From Streptomyces vinaceus (GTDB lineage Bacteria; Actinomycetota; Actinomycetes; Streptomycetales; Streptomycetaceae): 64,000 bases of DNA. Below are positions 35,883-44,129 of this stretch, piece by piece (position 1 is the stretch's first letter; the number at the start of each line of letters is the position of its first letter). The stretch spans positions 1,116,001-1,180,000 of the forward strand of contig NZ_CP023692.1 of the NCBI RefSeq assembly GCF_008704935.1. The letters run 5' to 3'. The notes beneath the pieces are model-generated. The model ran no database searches. It was not told the DNA's origin and worked only from the letters and a program-made list of their open reading frames with translations. Both the position numbers and the translations under genes were made by a program.

Positions 35883-36653
35883 TTGTCGGAATGGCTCGTC
35901 CTGACCCTCGCGATGGCGGCGGCCTGCGCCGTGGTGCTGTCCATCGCCTTCATCAACCAACGGCGGATCGGCGACGACGACGATCCCAGCGAGACCCCGG
36001 ACGTCATCGAGTACATGACGATGATGATCGGCGTGATCTACGCGATCGTGCTGGGCCTGGCGATCGCGGGTGTCTGGGAGGGCCGCGGGGCCGCCCAGGA
36101 GTACGTGCGCCAGGAGGCCCAGGCCCTGCACGAGATCAGCGTCCGCTCCGAGGTCTACCCGGCCGACGTGCGCAAGAAGATCCGGTCCGACGTCGACGCG
36201 TACGTGACGTACGTGGTGGACACGGAGTGGAAGGAGATGGCCGACCACGGCGATCTCACCGACCGCAGCGGGGAGCTGCTGGAACGTATCCGCCGGGACG
36301 TCACGGACTACGAACCGCAGACCGACCACGAGGGACAGGCGTACCAGCCGCTCGTGGACCAGGTCGCGATCGCGGACGACGCGCGCAACGCACGCGGCCA
36401 GAGCGCCGGGGCGACGATGCCGGGGGTGGTGTGGTTCGGGCTGATCGCAGGGGCACTGGTGACGGTGGGCCTGGTCTTCACCCTGCAGATCCGCCGCTCG
36501 TTCCGGGAACTGCTGCTGGCGGGCCTGTTCAGTGCCCTGATCGCCTTCCTGCTGTTCCTGATCTGGGACTTCGACGCACCGTTCGGACGCGGTATCGCCG
36601 CGACCGCCGAACCCTTCCTCGCCCAGTTCCCGCACCTGCCGCTCGGCGGCTGA
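35883..36653 (+). CDS. DUF4239 family membrane protein
   Basis: 256-residue integral membrane protein. Helices at about 3-24 (WLVLTLAMAAACAVVLSIAFI), 47-66 (MMIGVIYAIVLGLAIAGVW), 181-203 (VVWFGLIAGALVTVGLVFTLQI) and 209-229 (LLAGLFSALIAFLLFLIWDF), with an extracytoplasmic or cytosolic helical loop between. The YAIVLGLAI-x-W-E and MPGVVWFGLI blocks are typical of DUF4239 (bestrophin-like in shape). TTG 35883 is chosen because GGGAG lies six bases upstream. 43 bases behind the proline-rich gene and probably co-transcribed. Function unknown. Confidence 0.9.
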   Translation: MSEWLVLTLAMAAACAVVLSIAFINQRRIGDDDDPSETPDVIEYMTMMIGVIYAIVLGLAIAGVWEGRGAAQEYVRQEAQALHEISVRSEVYPADVRKKIRSDVDAYVTYVVDTEWKEMADHGDLTDRSGELLERIRRDVTDYEPQTDHEGQAYQPLVDQVAIADDARNARGQSAGATMPGVVWFGLIAGALVTVGLVFTLQIRRSFRELLLAGLFSALIAFLLFLIWDFDAPFGRGIAATAEPFLAQFPHLPLGG

Positions 36654-36697
36654 GGCGCGGGGCCGGGCCCCGGGCGCACGCACCCGCGCCCCACCCA

Positions 36698-36726
36698 AAC
36701 CGGGGACGGGCCTCCCGTCCCCGGTT
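36698..36726. terminator. Terminator after DUF4239 gene
   Basis: AACCGGGGACGGG-CCT-CCCGTCCCCGGTT, a perfect 13-bp stem with a 3-base loop, 45 bases after the stop. Confidence 0.85.
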
Positions 36727-36867
36727 CGGCCTACGTCCGTGCCCCATTCGCCCGTTCCTGATCGCGGGTCACCACGCCCGGACCTAGCGTGTCGGACATC
36801 GAGGCGCACGACCTCCCACGTGCGGAAACCGTTCCGCGGCTGCTCCTCGGAGATCCGGAGATCAACC

Positions 36868-37434
36868 ATGGGTGCGATACGCAGCAACGCCACAGCCCTG
36901 CTGAGCGCCGGCGCCACGTGCGCCGTACTCGCGCTCGGCGCCCTCGGCGCGCCCTCCGCGACCGCGGCCGAGCCCGTCACCCCCTTCGCCGTCGCCATCA
37001 CTCCATCGCAGGTCGCCCCGGGCGGCCAGACGGTGGTCTCCGCCCCCGGCTGCAACGTCGCCGAAGCCACCGTCTCGTCCGGAGTCTTCGACACGGTCGT
37101 CATCGGACGCGGGAAGACCGCCCGGGTGACCGTGGACAGCGACGCCCGGCGCGGAGCCGTCTACTCCGTCACCTTCACCTGCAACGGGGTGAACCGTTCG
37201 GCGGACCTCACCATCACCGGCGGCACAACCAAGCCCACCACCAGCTCCACCTCCACGTCGACGGCCGCCTCCGCGGCCTCCCGGGGTGCCTCCCTCGGCG
37301 TACGCGGCGGTCTGGGCGGCAGCGTGGCCGGGATGGATCCCCGGGAGCTCGGCGCGGGCGCCGCGCTCTTCCTCGCGGCCGCCGGCGGTACGGCGTACGT
37401 ACTGCGCCGCCGCGCCGCCACCCGCGGCCACTGA
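36868..37434 (+). CDS. Small surface protein with C-terminal anchor, candidate sortase substrate A
   Basis: 188-residue protein: signal peptide ending near SATAAEP (about residue 33), an Ig-like domain of about 80 residues (VTPFAVAITPSQVAPGGQTVVSAPGCN to NRSADLTI), a Thr/Ser-rich linker (TTKPTTSSTSTSTAAS), then GGLGGSV, a hydrophobic helix (LGAGAALFLAAAGGTAYVL) and a basic tail RRRAATRGH. Wall-linker, motif, helix and charged tail is the layout of sortase substrates, though no LPxTG is present. GGAG precedes ATG 36868. Paralogous in design to the gene at 37576, and a class F sortase follows that one. Confidence 0.8.
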   Translation: MGAIRSNATALLSAGATCAVLALGALGAPSATAAEPVTPFAVAITPSQVAPGGQTVVSAPGCNVAEATVSSGVFDTVVIGRGKTARVTVDSDARRGAVYSVTFTCNGVNRSADLTITGGTTKPTTSSTSTSTAASAASRGASLGVRGGLGGSVAGMDPRELGAGAALFLAAAGGTAYVLRRRAATRGH

Positions 37435-37479
37435 GCACACCACACCCCCCACCTCACACTCCACGCCCCGGAGCACCGA

Positions 37480-37525
37480 CCGCCGGTCGCCCCGAGTCCT
37501 GGGAAGGAATCGGGGCGACCGGCGG
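37480..37525. terminator. Bidirectional terminator between the two surface-protein genes
   Basis: A perfect 16-bp stem CCGCCGGTCGCCCCGA / TCGGGGCGACCGGCGG with a 14-base loop, in the convergent interval 37435-37575. Confidence 0.88.
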
Positions 37526-37575
37526 TTCCCGGGTCACTGCGGACGGCGAAGGGCTCGGCCGGGCGGGCCCGGCCG

Positions 37576-38160
37576 TCAGGCCCGCCCGCGCAGCGGACGA
37601 CGGCGGCGCATCACGTGCACGCCCGCGCCCAGGGCCGCGGCGCCGACCAGGCCCGACCCGATGGCGGTTTCGGCGGTGGACGGGCCGAACGAGCCGCCGA
37701 TACCGCCCTGTGCGCCGTTGCCCCGCAGGATCGTGAAGCGGTGCGTGGCGACCAGGCTGTTGTCGTGGCACTTGACGGACAGCGTGTGGTTGCCCGGTGA
37801 GGCGTGGTTGAAGATCCGGACGGTGGCGAACCCGATGGAGCCGGCCGACAGGTTCGTCTGGGGAAAGTTGCCGGCCGACCAGACGGTGCCGCCGTGACGG
37901 CAGCCGGCCGCGCTGACCTGCATCGTCGAGCCCTGGTGCACGGAGTACGGATTGACGGTGACATTGCTCGGCCCGTTGCCGCCATTGCCGCCGTTACCGC
38001 CATTGCCCCCGTTGCCGCCGTTGCCGCCCTGGCCCGACGGCGATCCGCCCAAGGGGGCTCCGCCCAACGGGTCCGACGGGTTCGCGGTGGCGAACGGGGT
38101 ACTGAGCCCGACGGCGACGACGGCCGCCGCGGCCACGGTGAGGGCGCGGAGAACACGCAT
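37576..38160 (-). CDS. Small surface protein with GGN repeat and C-terminal anchor, candidate sortase substrate B
   Basis: 194-residue paralogue of the protein at 36868: signal peptide (LRALTVAAAAVVAVGLSTPFATA, cleaved near residue 27), a Gly-Gly-Asn repeat (six copies, about residues 44-62), an Ig-like domain (VTVNPYSVHQGSTMQVSAAGCRHGG to HRFTIL), then GGIGGSF, a hydrophobic helix (GSGLVGAAALGAGVHVM) and RRRRPLRGRA. It shares the PGC/AGC cysteine after a G-x-T-x-V-S-A strand, suggesting a conserved disulfide. AGG-rich ribosome site before ATG 38160. Faces the sortase gene with 355 bases between starts. Confidence 0.8.
   Translation of the reverse strand: MRVLRALTVAAAAVVAVGLSTPFATANPSDPLGGAPLGGSPSGQGGNGGNGGNGGNGGNGGNGPSNVTVNPYSVHQGSTMQVSAAGCRHGGTVWSAGNFPQTNLSAGSIGFATVRIFNHASPGNHTLSVKCHDNSLVATHRFTILRGNGAQGGIGGSFGPSTAETAIGSGLVGAAALGAGVHVMRRRRPLRGRA
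37974..38029. repeat. 9-base repeats coding Gly-Gly-Asn
   Basis: About six near-identical copies of GTTGCCGCC/ATTGCCGCC read on the plus strand, translating to GGN on the minus strand. Third-base differences (ATT/GTT, ACC/CCC) show some age, so it is not a fresh expansion. Confidence 0.85.
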
Positions 38161-38515
38161 GGTGGAACCTCCAGCGGGAAGCGCCCCGGAGCGGTCGCCC
38201 GGGAAGATCGACGAGAACGCCTCCCACGTCGAACCCTCGGGGCGGGTCGCAACCAGCGCATTTCCGGCTTTGGGCCGCAAGGTTGAGCGACACGCCGACA
38301 GCCGCGCGGCTCAGCTGACGGATCCGCAGGTCACGACCCGTCAGGCATTTATGTGACGAATACCTGGATGGGCGCACCCCTTCCGGCCGTGCCACCACCC
38401 GTTCGCCCTTCACCGATCGCCGTCTTGCGCACGCAGCCTTAGCGTGCGTGAGGAAGGGCGTACAGGGGTGGGACAGGAACGCGGGTCGGGACCCCCGCGT
38501 CGGGAAGGGAGAGCC
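38161..38515. other. Divergent control region of surface protein B and sortase
   Basis: 355 bases without a gene. It holds a perfect 7-bp dyad CGCACGC-N7-GCGTGCG (38428-38448) in the half nearest the sortase, and an AT-rich patch around CATTTATGTGACGAATA (38345-38361) that is the most promoter-like stretch. No small ORF with a convincing ribosome site was found. Confidence 0.55.
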
Positions 38516-39214
38516 ATGACCGAGGACGAGAGCGAGCAGCCACCGAGAAGACGATCCCCCTGGGGCGTGCTCGCACTGGTCATGCTCAGCGGCCTCGCCA
38601 TGATGCGCAACGGAGCGGACGTCGGCGACGGGCCGCCGCAGCCGACCGCCGCGGCGGCGGTCGGGGTACCGGCCGAGCGGCTGCCGGCAGATCCGCCGGC
38701 ACAGGGTGAGCAGCCGATGCGGCAGCAGGGCGAGGCGCGCCCGGAGGTGGCGCCGCTGGAGCACTCTTCGGTCCAGCGCATCCGCATCCCCAACATCAAG
38801 GTGGACGCGCCGGTGATGACGGTCGGGCTGGACGCGCAGGGCTGGATCGAGGCCCCGCCCCCGCAGGACCCGAATCTGGCCGGCTGGTACCTCAACGGCA
38901 TCTCGCCGGGCCAGCGCGGCTCGGCGGTGATCGTCGGCCACGTCGACAACGCGAACGGCCCGGCGGTCTTCTACGGCCTCGGTTCGCTGCGCAAGGGCAA
39001 CCACATCGAGGTGGAGCGGTACGACGGGCATACGGCGGTGTTCGAGGTGTACGGGGTGGAGGTCTTCTCGAAGGAGACCTTCCCCGGAGCCCGGGTGTAC
39101 GGGGACAACGGGCACGCGGAGCTGCGGGTGATCACCTGCGGCGGGGGCTACTCCAAGGCCCGGGGCTACGACGGCAACGTCGTCGTCTTCGCCCGGATGG
39201 TGGAGGCGCGCTGA
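38516..39214 (+). CDS. Class F sortase
   Basis: 232-residue membrane-anchored transpeptidase. One N-terminal transmembrane segment (WGVLALVMLSGLAMM, about 16-30), a disordered Pro/Ala linker, then the sortase barrel from about 85 (QRIRIPNIKVDAPVMTVGLD). Catalytic residues are visible: His in VIVGHVDN, Cys in LRVITCGGGY and Arg near the end (ARGYDGNVVVFAR). It would attach secreted proteins to peptidoglycan. GGGAAGGGAG precedes ATG 38516. Two anchored small surface proteins lie immediately upstream, one divergent, and are the obvious candidate substrates; a polysaccharide deacetylase follows convergently. Confidence 0.94.
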   Translation: MTEDESEQPPRRRSPWGVLALVMLSGLAMMRNGADVGDGPPQPTAAAAVGVPAERLPADPPAQGEQPMRQQGEARPEVAPLEHSSVQRIRIPNIKVDAPVMTVGLDAQGWIEAPPPQDPNLAGWYLNGISPGQRGSAVIVGHVDNANGPAVFYGLGSLRKGNHIEVERYDGHTAVFEVYGVEVFSKETFPGARVYGDNGHAELRVITCGGGYSKARGYDGNVVVFARMVEAR

Positions 39215-39235
39215 GCGGCGGCGGACCGCCGCCGC
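39215..39235 (+). terminator. GC hairpin right after the sortase stop
   Basis: GCGGCGGCGG and CCGCCGCCGC flank a single base directly after the stop; no T tract. Confidence 0.5.
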
Positions 39236-39254
39236 ACCGCGCGGGCGCACACCC

Positions 39255-39294
39255 TGCCGCCCCGCCGGGGAGGACCCTCCTCAGCGGGGCGGCA
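39255..39294. terminator. Terminator for the deacetylase gene
   Basis: TGCCGCCCCGC (39255-39265) pairs with GCGGGGCGGCA (39284-39294); the right arm includes the last codons of the deacetylase. Confidence 0.6.
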
Positions 39295-40204
39295 GCTTCG
39301 GCGTCGTCATCCGGTACCCGCGCGCGAGGAGCTGGGGCAGGTAGGTGCTCACCGCCTGCACGCTCTGCGAGCGGTCGCCGCCCGCGTCGTGGTTCAGCAC
39401 GATCACGCCGGGCGCCGCGCCCTTGAGGGCGTTCGAGACGATCGTCGCGGTTCCCGGCTCCTTCCAGTCCAGGGTGTCCACCGTCCAGGCCAGCGGTTCC
39501 ATGCCCAGCTCGGCCCCGATCTCGAACGCCGCCCGGTTCCACGCCCCGTACGGCGCCCGGAACCACTGCGGCGCCTCTCCCACCGCCTGCTGGACGACCT
39601 CGCTGGTGCGGGCGATCTCGGAGGCGAGGGCGGGCCGGCTCAGTGTGGGGATGAGCGGATGGGTCCAGGTGTGGTTGCCGATGACGTGGCCCTCGGCGGC
39701 CATCCTGCGCAGCAGGTCCCGGTTGTCGGTGGCCATCTCCCCGCAGACGAAGAACATGGCGCGGACGCCGTACCGGGCGAGGGTGTCGAGGATGGCGGGC
39801 GTGTAGCGGGGGTCGGGCCCGTCGTCGAAGGTGAGCACCATGGAGCTCGCCGTGCTCGCGTCGGGCGGCAGTTCGAGGATGGGCCGGGTCCGTACGGCGG
39901 GCCGTGCGGCGGGCGGCCGCAGCGGGGCCTCGGCGGTCATGGGGCTCAGCCGGTACGCGGCCTGCCCGGGCGCCTGCGGGCGCAGGGCGCGGACTCCGCC
40001 CGGTCCGGCGGCGCCCCCGGGTCCCGGCAGGCCTCCGCCCGCCGTACCGGCGCCGAGGCCCGCGCCCGGGGTGCCGCCCGCCGCGCTCTGGCCGGGCGCG
40101 CCGGTCTCGCCGCCGGTGAGCAGTCCGGCGGCCGCGGCGACTCCGAGGAAGACGGCGGAGCGCAGGAGCACGCGTCGCCCTACTGTCGGCTCGTCATTTT
40201 TCAT
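39281..40204 (-). CDS. Polysaccharide deacetylase, NodB-type (CE4)
   Basis: 307-residue exported esterase. N-terminal signal with twin Arg (GRRVLLRSAVFLGVAAAAGLLTGG), a Gly/Pro/Ala linker to about residue 105, then the NodB domain: motif 1 TFDDGPDP (about 123-130), motif 2 metal ligands HTWTHP (about 178-183), motif 3 RAPYG (about 216-220), motif 4 WTVDTLDW and motif 5 VIVLNHDAGG. It would deacetylate N-acetylglucosamine in peptidoglycan or another surface glycan. All zinc ligands are present. The start region is AT-rich (GTTGATACGTAGTAATAATG on the coding strand), unlike its surroundings. Confidence 0.94.
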   Translation of the reverse strand: MKNDEPTVGRRVLLRSAVFLGVAAAAGLLTGGETGAPGQSAAGGTPGAGLGAGTAGGGLPGPGGAAGPGGVRALRPQAPGQAAYRLSPMTAEAPLRPPAARPAVRTRPILELPPDASTASSMVLTFDDGPDPRYTPAILDTLARYGVRAMFFVCGEMATDNRDLLRRMAAEGHVIGNHTWTHPLIPTLSRPALASEIARTSEVVQQAVGEAPQWFRAPYGAWNRAAFEIGAELGMEPLAWTVDTLDWKEPGTATIVSNALKGAAPGVIVLNHDAGGDRSQSVQAVSTYLPQLLARGYRMTTPKLPPR

Positions 40205-40274
40205 TATTACTACGTATCAACGACATCCCCGCAGAGGTCGGGAGGCACGAAGGCGTGCGCTCCCCCTCACCCGT

Positions 40275-43200
40275 TCAGCCGCGCCGCACCAGCGGGAACG
40301 GCAGCGTCTCGCGGATGGTGAGGCCCGTGAGGAACATGACCAGCCGGTCGACGCCGATGCCCAGGCCGCCGGTCGGCGGCATCGCGTACTCCAGCGCGTC
40401 CAGGAAGTCGTTGTCGAGCTCCATCGCCTCGGGATCGCCGCCCGCGGCGAGCAGCGACTGGGCGGTGAGCCGGCGCCGCTGCTCCACCGGATCGGTCAGC
40501 TCCGAGTACGCGGTGCCCAGCTCGGTCCCGAAGGCGACCAGGTCCCAGCGCTCGGCCAGGCGCGGGTCCACCCGGTGCTGCCGGGTCAGCGGGGAGACGT
40601 CGGTGGGGAAGTCCTTGTAGAAGGTGGGCAGCTCGGTCCTCTCCTCCACCAGCCGCTCGTACATCTCCAGCACCACGTCCCCGCGGGTGTCCTCGGGCGT
40701 GTGGGGGACGTCGGCCCGGTCGCAGAGCCGGCGCAGCACGTGCTCCTCGGTGTCGGCGTCGACCTCCTCCCCGAGCGCCTCGCTGATGGCCCCGTACACC
40801 GTCTTGACCGGCCAGATCCCGGAGATGTCGTGCACGACCAGCTTTCCGTCCGGCCCCGCCTTGTGGGCGACGGGCGAGCCGAAGGCGGCGGTCGCGGCGC
40901 CCTGGATCAGCTCGCGCGTGAGGTCGAGCATCACGTCGTAGTCGGCGAAGGCCTGGTAGGCCTCCAGCATCGTGAACTCGGGGTTGTGCTTGTAGGAGAC
41001 GCCCTCGTTGCGGAAGGTGCGGCCCATCTCGAAGACCTTCTCCAGGCCGCCGACGCACAGCCGCTTCAGGTAGAGCTCGGGCGCGATGCGCAGGTACAGG
41101 TCGAGGTCGTAGGCGTTGATGTGGGTCCGGAAGGGCCTCGCGTTGGCCCCGCCGTGGATCTGCTGGAGCATCGGGGTCTCGACCTCCAGGTACCCGCGGT
41201 CCAGCAGCCCCTGGCGCAGCGCCTGAACGGCCGAGGAGCGGGCCCGTACGACGTCCCGCGCCTCGGGGCTCGCGACCAGGTCGAGGTAGCGGCGCCGCAC
41301 GCGCGCCTCGGGGTCGGCGAGACCCTTGCGCTTGTCCGGCAGCGGGCGCAGGCATTTGCCGGTGAGCTGCCAGGAGGAGACCACGAGGGAGGGCTCGCCG
41401 CTGCGGCTGGCGCCGATCTCCCCGCTCGCGACCACGTGGTCGCCGAAGTCGACCTGGGAGGTGAAGGAGTCGAGTACGCCGGCGCCGCTCTCGTCCCGGG
41501 TGAGGATCAGCTGCATGTCCCCGGACCAGTCGCGCAGGACGGCGAAGACCACCCCGCCGAGGTCGCGTACGAGCATCACCCGGCCGGCGAGCGTGGCCTG
41601 TTCCCCGGAGCGGGCGCCGGGCGGGTGTACGGGAAGGGCCGCCCGCAGCTCGGCCACGGTGTGGGTGCGCTGCCGGATGCCGACCGGGTACGGGTCGGTG
41701 CCGGCGGCCCGGATCCGCTCCATCTTGTCGTGGCGTACGCGGACCTGTTCGGGCAGGCGCTCGGCCCGCGAGGCCGTTTCCGCCTCCACGCCCACGAGGT
41801 CCAGGGCGAGGGAGTCGAGGGAGGGCAGCCCCTCGGTGCTGGTGGGTGCGGTGAGCCCCTTGGGGTGCGCGTTGCCCCAGAGCTTGCGCAGGCTGGGTAC
41901 GGAGACGAAGCCCTCGGCGATGCCGGAGGCGAGGCTGACCCGAGCGAGCGAGCCGGCGTCCTGGTAGCAGAGGAACCTCGGGTACCACTCGGGCCCGTAC
42001 TTCACGTTCGAGCGGTACAGGGCCTCCAGCTGCCACCAGCGGGAGAAGAAGAGCAGCAGCTTGCGCCAGAGCTTGAGCACCGGCCCGGCGCCGATGCGCC
42101 CTCCCTCCTCGAAGGCGGAGCGGAAGACGGCGAAGTTCAGGGAGATCCGGCGCACGCCCAGGCCGGGCGCCGCGGCGCACAGCTCGGCGACCATGAACTC
42201 CATGACCCCGTTGGGGGCGGTGCGGTCGCGGCGCATCAGGTCCAGGGAGATGCCGTCCTTCCCCCAGGGGACGAAGGAGAGCAGGGCGATCAGCTCCCCT
42301 TGGGCGTCGAAGGCCTCGACGAGCAGGCAGTCCCCGTCGGCGGGGTCTCCGAGCCGGTCCAGCGCCATGGAGAACCCGCGCTCGGTCTCGGTGTCGCGCC
42401 AGGTGTCGGCGCGCTCGATGATCCGCTGCATCTCCTCCTCGCTGAGGGCGGAGTGGCGGCGGATGAGGGTGGTGGCGCCGGTGCGCTTGACGCGGTTGAC
42501 GGCCTGGCGCGTGACGCGCATGTCGCGGCCGTCGAGGTCGAAGTGGGCGACGTGCAGGATGGCCTCGTCGCCGAGCTGGAGGGCGCCGAGCCCGGAGCGG
42601 GCGTACGCGGTGGCCCCCTCCTCGGAGGCGCCCATGACGGCGGGCTGCCAGCCGTGGCGGCGGGCGACGGTCAGCCAGGCGTCGACGGCGGCGCTCCAGG
42701 CGGCGGGGTCGCCGACCGGGTCGCCGCTGGCGAGGCAGACGCCGGCCTCGACGCGGTAGGTGACGCCGGCCCTGCCGTTGGGGGCGAAGACGACGGCCTT
42801 GTCGCGGCGGGTGGCGAAGTAGCCGAGGGAGTCGCCCCGGCCGTAGGCGCCGAGCAGGGCGCGGATACGGGGCTCCTCGTCCCCGTGCAGGGCGGCGGTC
42901 AGCCGCTGGGAGCGGAACAGGGTCGAGGCGGCGTTCAGCAGGGCGAGGGCGCCGAACAGGCCGAGGAAGAAGTACAGGGGGCGGGGCGGCTGGCCGTCGA
43001 ACTGGCGGGGCGAGACGAGGCCGCCGAAGACCTGCCGGGCCGCCCAGTCCAGCCACTGCCCCTTGGGCAGGGTGCCGGGGAACAGCGCGACCAGCCCCCA
43101 GCCGACGAGCACGGCGACGAGCAGCCCGAGGCCCAGGACGAGCATCGCGCGCCAGAAGGCGCCGGGCCGCGAGGCGGCGTAGAACTCCTTGCGGGCGGCG

Positions 43201-43580
43201 ATCAGCACGCCGAGGGCGGCGACGGCGATGGCCATCGAGGGCCCGCCGATCCAGTAGTACTCGTCGGCGATGATCAGGACGTCGACCAGGATGAGCAGGG
43301 CCAGATAGGTGACGACGATCCACCAGGCGACCTTCTTGCGGGTGCCCAGCGCGGCGGCGAGGAGGAAGAGGAAGACGGCGTAGGCCAGGTTGGCGCTGAC
43401 CGGTACCACGATCTCGTCCAGGAAGCGCACGACCTGCCGCAGCAGGTGCCTCAGCGTCGGGGAGAGCGCCAGCACGGCGCACAGCAGTCCGAGCGTTCCG
43501 AAGAACGCGGCGAACGCGTCGGGCACCCGGTTCAGGAAGCGGTTCCGGGTGCCCCGGGTCTCCTCCACGGTGGCACTCAT
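40275..43580 (-). CDS. lysX: Bifunctional lysylphosphatidylglycerol synthetase / lysyl-tRNA synthetase LysX
   Basis: 1101-residue membrane protein. Residues about 1-200 carry six or so helices (FFGTLGLLCAVLALS, AYAVFLFLLAAAL, VAWWIVVTYLALLILVDVLII, LGVLIAARK and others); about 230-570 is the DUF2156 aminoacyl-transferase (AYGRGDSLGYFATRRDKAVVF, KDGISLDLMRRDRTAPNGVMEFMV); the last 500 are a class II LysRS with the OB fold (VRVRHDKMERI) and motifs 2 and 3 (FEMGRTFRNEGVSYKHNPEFTMLEAY; MPPTGGLGIGVDRLVMFL). It charges tRNA with Lys and adds Lys to phosphatidylglycerol, giving resistance to cationic peptides, as mycobacterial LysX does. ATG 43580 follows TACAGT by seven bases (leaderless). Confidence 0.95.
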   Translation of the reverse strand: MSATVEETRGTRNRFLNRVPDAFAAFFGTLGLLCAVLALSPTLRHLLRQVVRFLDEIVVPVSANLAYAVFLFLLAAALGTRKKVAWWIVVTYLALLILVDVLIIADEYYWIGGPSMAIAVAALGVLIAARKEFYAASRPGAFWRAMLVLGLGLLVAVLVGWGLVALFPGTLPKGQWLDWAARQVFGGLVSPRQFDGQPPRPLYFFLGLFGALALLNAASTLFRSQRLTAALHGDEEPRIRALLGAYGRGDSLGYFATRRDKAVVFAPNGRAGVTYRVEAGVCLASGDPVGDPAAWSAAVDAWLTVARRHGWQPAVMGASEEGATAYARSGLGALQLGDEAILHVAHFDLDGRDMRVTRQAVNRVKRTGATTLIRRHSALSEEEMQRIIERADTWRDTETERGFSMALDRLGDPADGDCLLVEAFDAQGELIALLSFVPWGKDGISLDLMRRDRTAPNGVMEFMVAELCAAAPGLGVRRISLNFAVFRSAFEEGGRIGAGPVLKLWRKLLLFFSRWWQLEALYRSNVKYGPEWYPRFLCYQDAGSLARVSLASGIAEGFVSVPSLRKLWGNAHPKGLTAPTSTEGLPSLDSLALDLVGVEAETASRAERLPEQVRVRHDKMERIRAAGTDPYPVGIRQRTHTVAELRAALPVHPPGARSGEQATLAGRVMLVRDLGGVVFAVLRDWSGDMQLILTRDESGAGVLDSFTSQVDFGDHVVASGEIGASRSGEPSLVVSSWQLTGKCLRPLPDKRKGLADPEARVRRRYLDLVASPEARDVVRARSSAVQALRQGLLDRGYLEVETPMLQQIHGGANARPFRTHINAYDLDLYLRIAPELYLKRLCVGGLEKVFEMGRTFRNEGVSYKHNPEFTMLEAYQAFADYDVMLDLTRELIQGAATAAFGSPVAHKAGPDGKLVVHDISGIWPVKTVYGAISEALGEEVDADTEEHVLRRLCDRADVPHTPEDTRGDVVLEMYERLVEERTELPTFYKDFPTDVSPLTRQHRVDPRLAERWDLVAFGTELGTAYSELTDPVEQRRRLTAQSLLAAGGDPEAMELDNDFLDALEYAMPPTGGLGIGVDRLVMFLTGLTIRETLPFPLVRRG

Positions 43581-43587
43581 GGTTCGC

Positions 43588-43633
43588 ACTGTAGGGAGGC
43601 CCGCGCCGCGGCGCGCGGCGAAGCGCATAACCT
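43588..43633. promoter_or_regulatory. Divergent leaderless promoter pair lysX / usp
   Basis: Minus-strand TACAGT (43593-43588) is seven bases from the lysX ATG, and plus-strand TAACCT (43628-43633) is seven bases from the usp GTG. The two genes share only 60 bases, so transcription of each probably starts at its first codon. Confidence 0.6.
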
Positions 43634-43640
43634 CGATGAC

Positions 43641-44102
43641 GTGACTGAGCACGTGAACACGGGATTCGAACGCGGTACGGACGGTCCGAAGGTGATCCTC
43701 GCCGGGGTGGACGGGTCGGAGTCCTCGCTGCGGGCGGCGGCGTACGCGGCGGGGCTGGCCCGGCGCCAGCACGCGCTGCTGGCGCTGGTGTACGTCCAGC
43801 CGGTGATGCCGGCCGGGGCCTCGCTGGGCGCGCCGGTGGCCGACACCACCGGGGAGATCGCCGAGGGGCTGGTGGCAGAGATCCGGGAGGCGGCGGAGCG
43901 GGTCAGGGGCGTCTACGACGTGCGCTGGCAGTTCCACACCTTCCGCGGGGACCCGTACGCGGGGCTGGTGGGCGCGGCGGACGAGCTGAAGGCGGACGCG
44001 GTGGTGGTCGGCGCCTCGGAGCAGGCCGGGCACCGGATCGTCGGCTCGGTGGCGGTGCGCCTGGTCAAGGCGGGCCGCTGGCCGGTCACGGTGGTTCCGT
44101 GA
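43641..44102 (+). CDS. Universal stress protein family
   Basis: 153-residue single-domain UspA. N-terminal strand KVILAGVDGSESSLRAAAYAAGLAR (Asp for ATP/adenine contact) and the C-terminal ATP-binding signature G-x2-G-x9-G-S type: VVGASEQAGHRIVGSVAVRLVKAGRWPVTVVP. So it should bind ATP. Translation from GTG 43641, directly at the predicted transcription start. Convergent with capA and divergent from lysX. Confidence 0.92.
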   Translation: MTEHVNTGFERGTDGPKVILAGVDGSESSLRAAAYAAGLARRQHALLALVYVQPVMPAGASLGAPVADTTGEIAEGLVAEIREAAERVRGVYDVRWQFHTFRGDPYAGLVGAADELKADAVVVGASEQAGHRIVGSVAVRLVKAGRWPVTVVP

Positions 44103-44129
44103 CCGGTGGCGGCCGGGGCGGACCGCGCC

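Noticed and set aside
37974..38029. CRISPR-like short repeats
   Set aside because: 9-base units without spacers, inside a coding frame (Gly-Gly-Asn); simple codon repeat.
39831..43500. Very long plus-strand frame (over 1400 residues) ending in usp
   Set aside because: It is the complement of the deacetylase and lysX genes; only its last 154 codons (from GTG 43641) code a recognisable protein, the universal stress protein.
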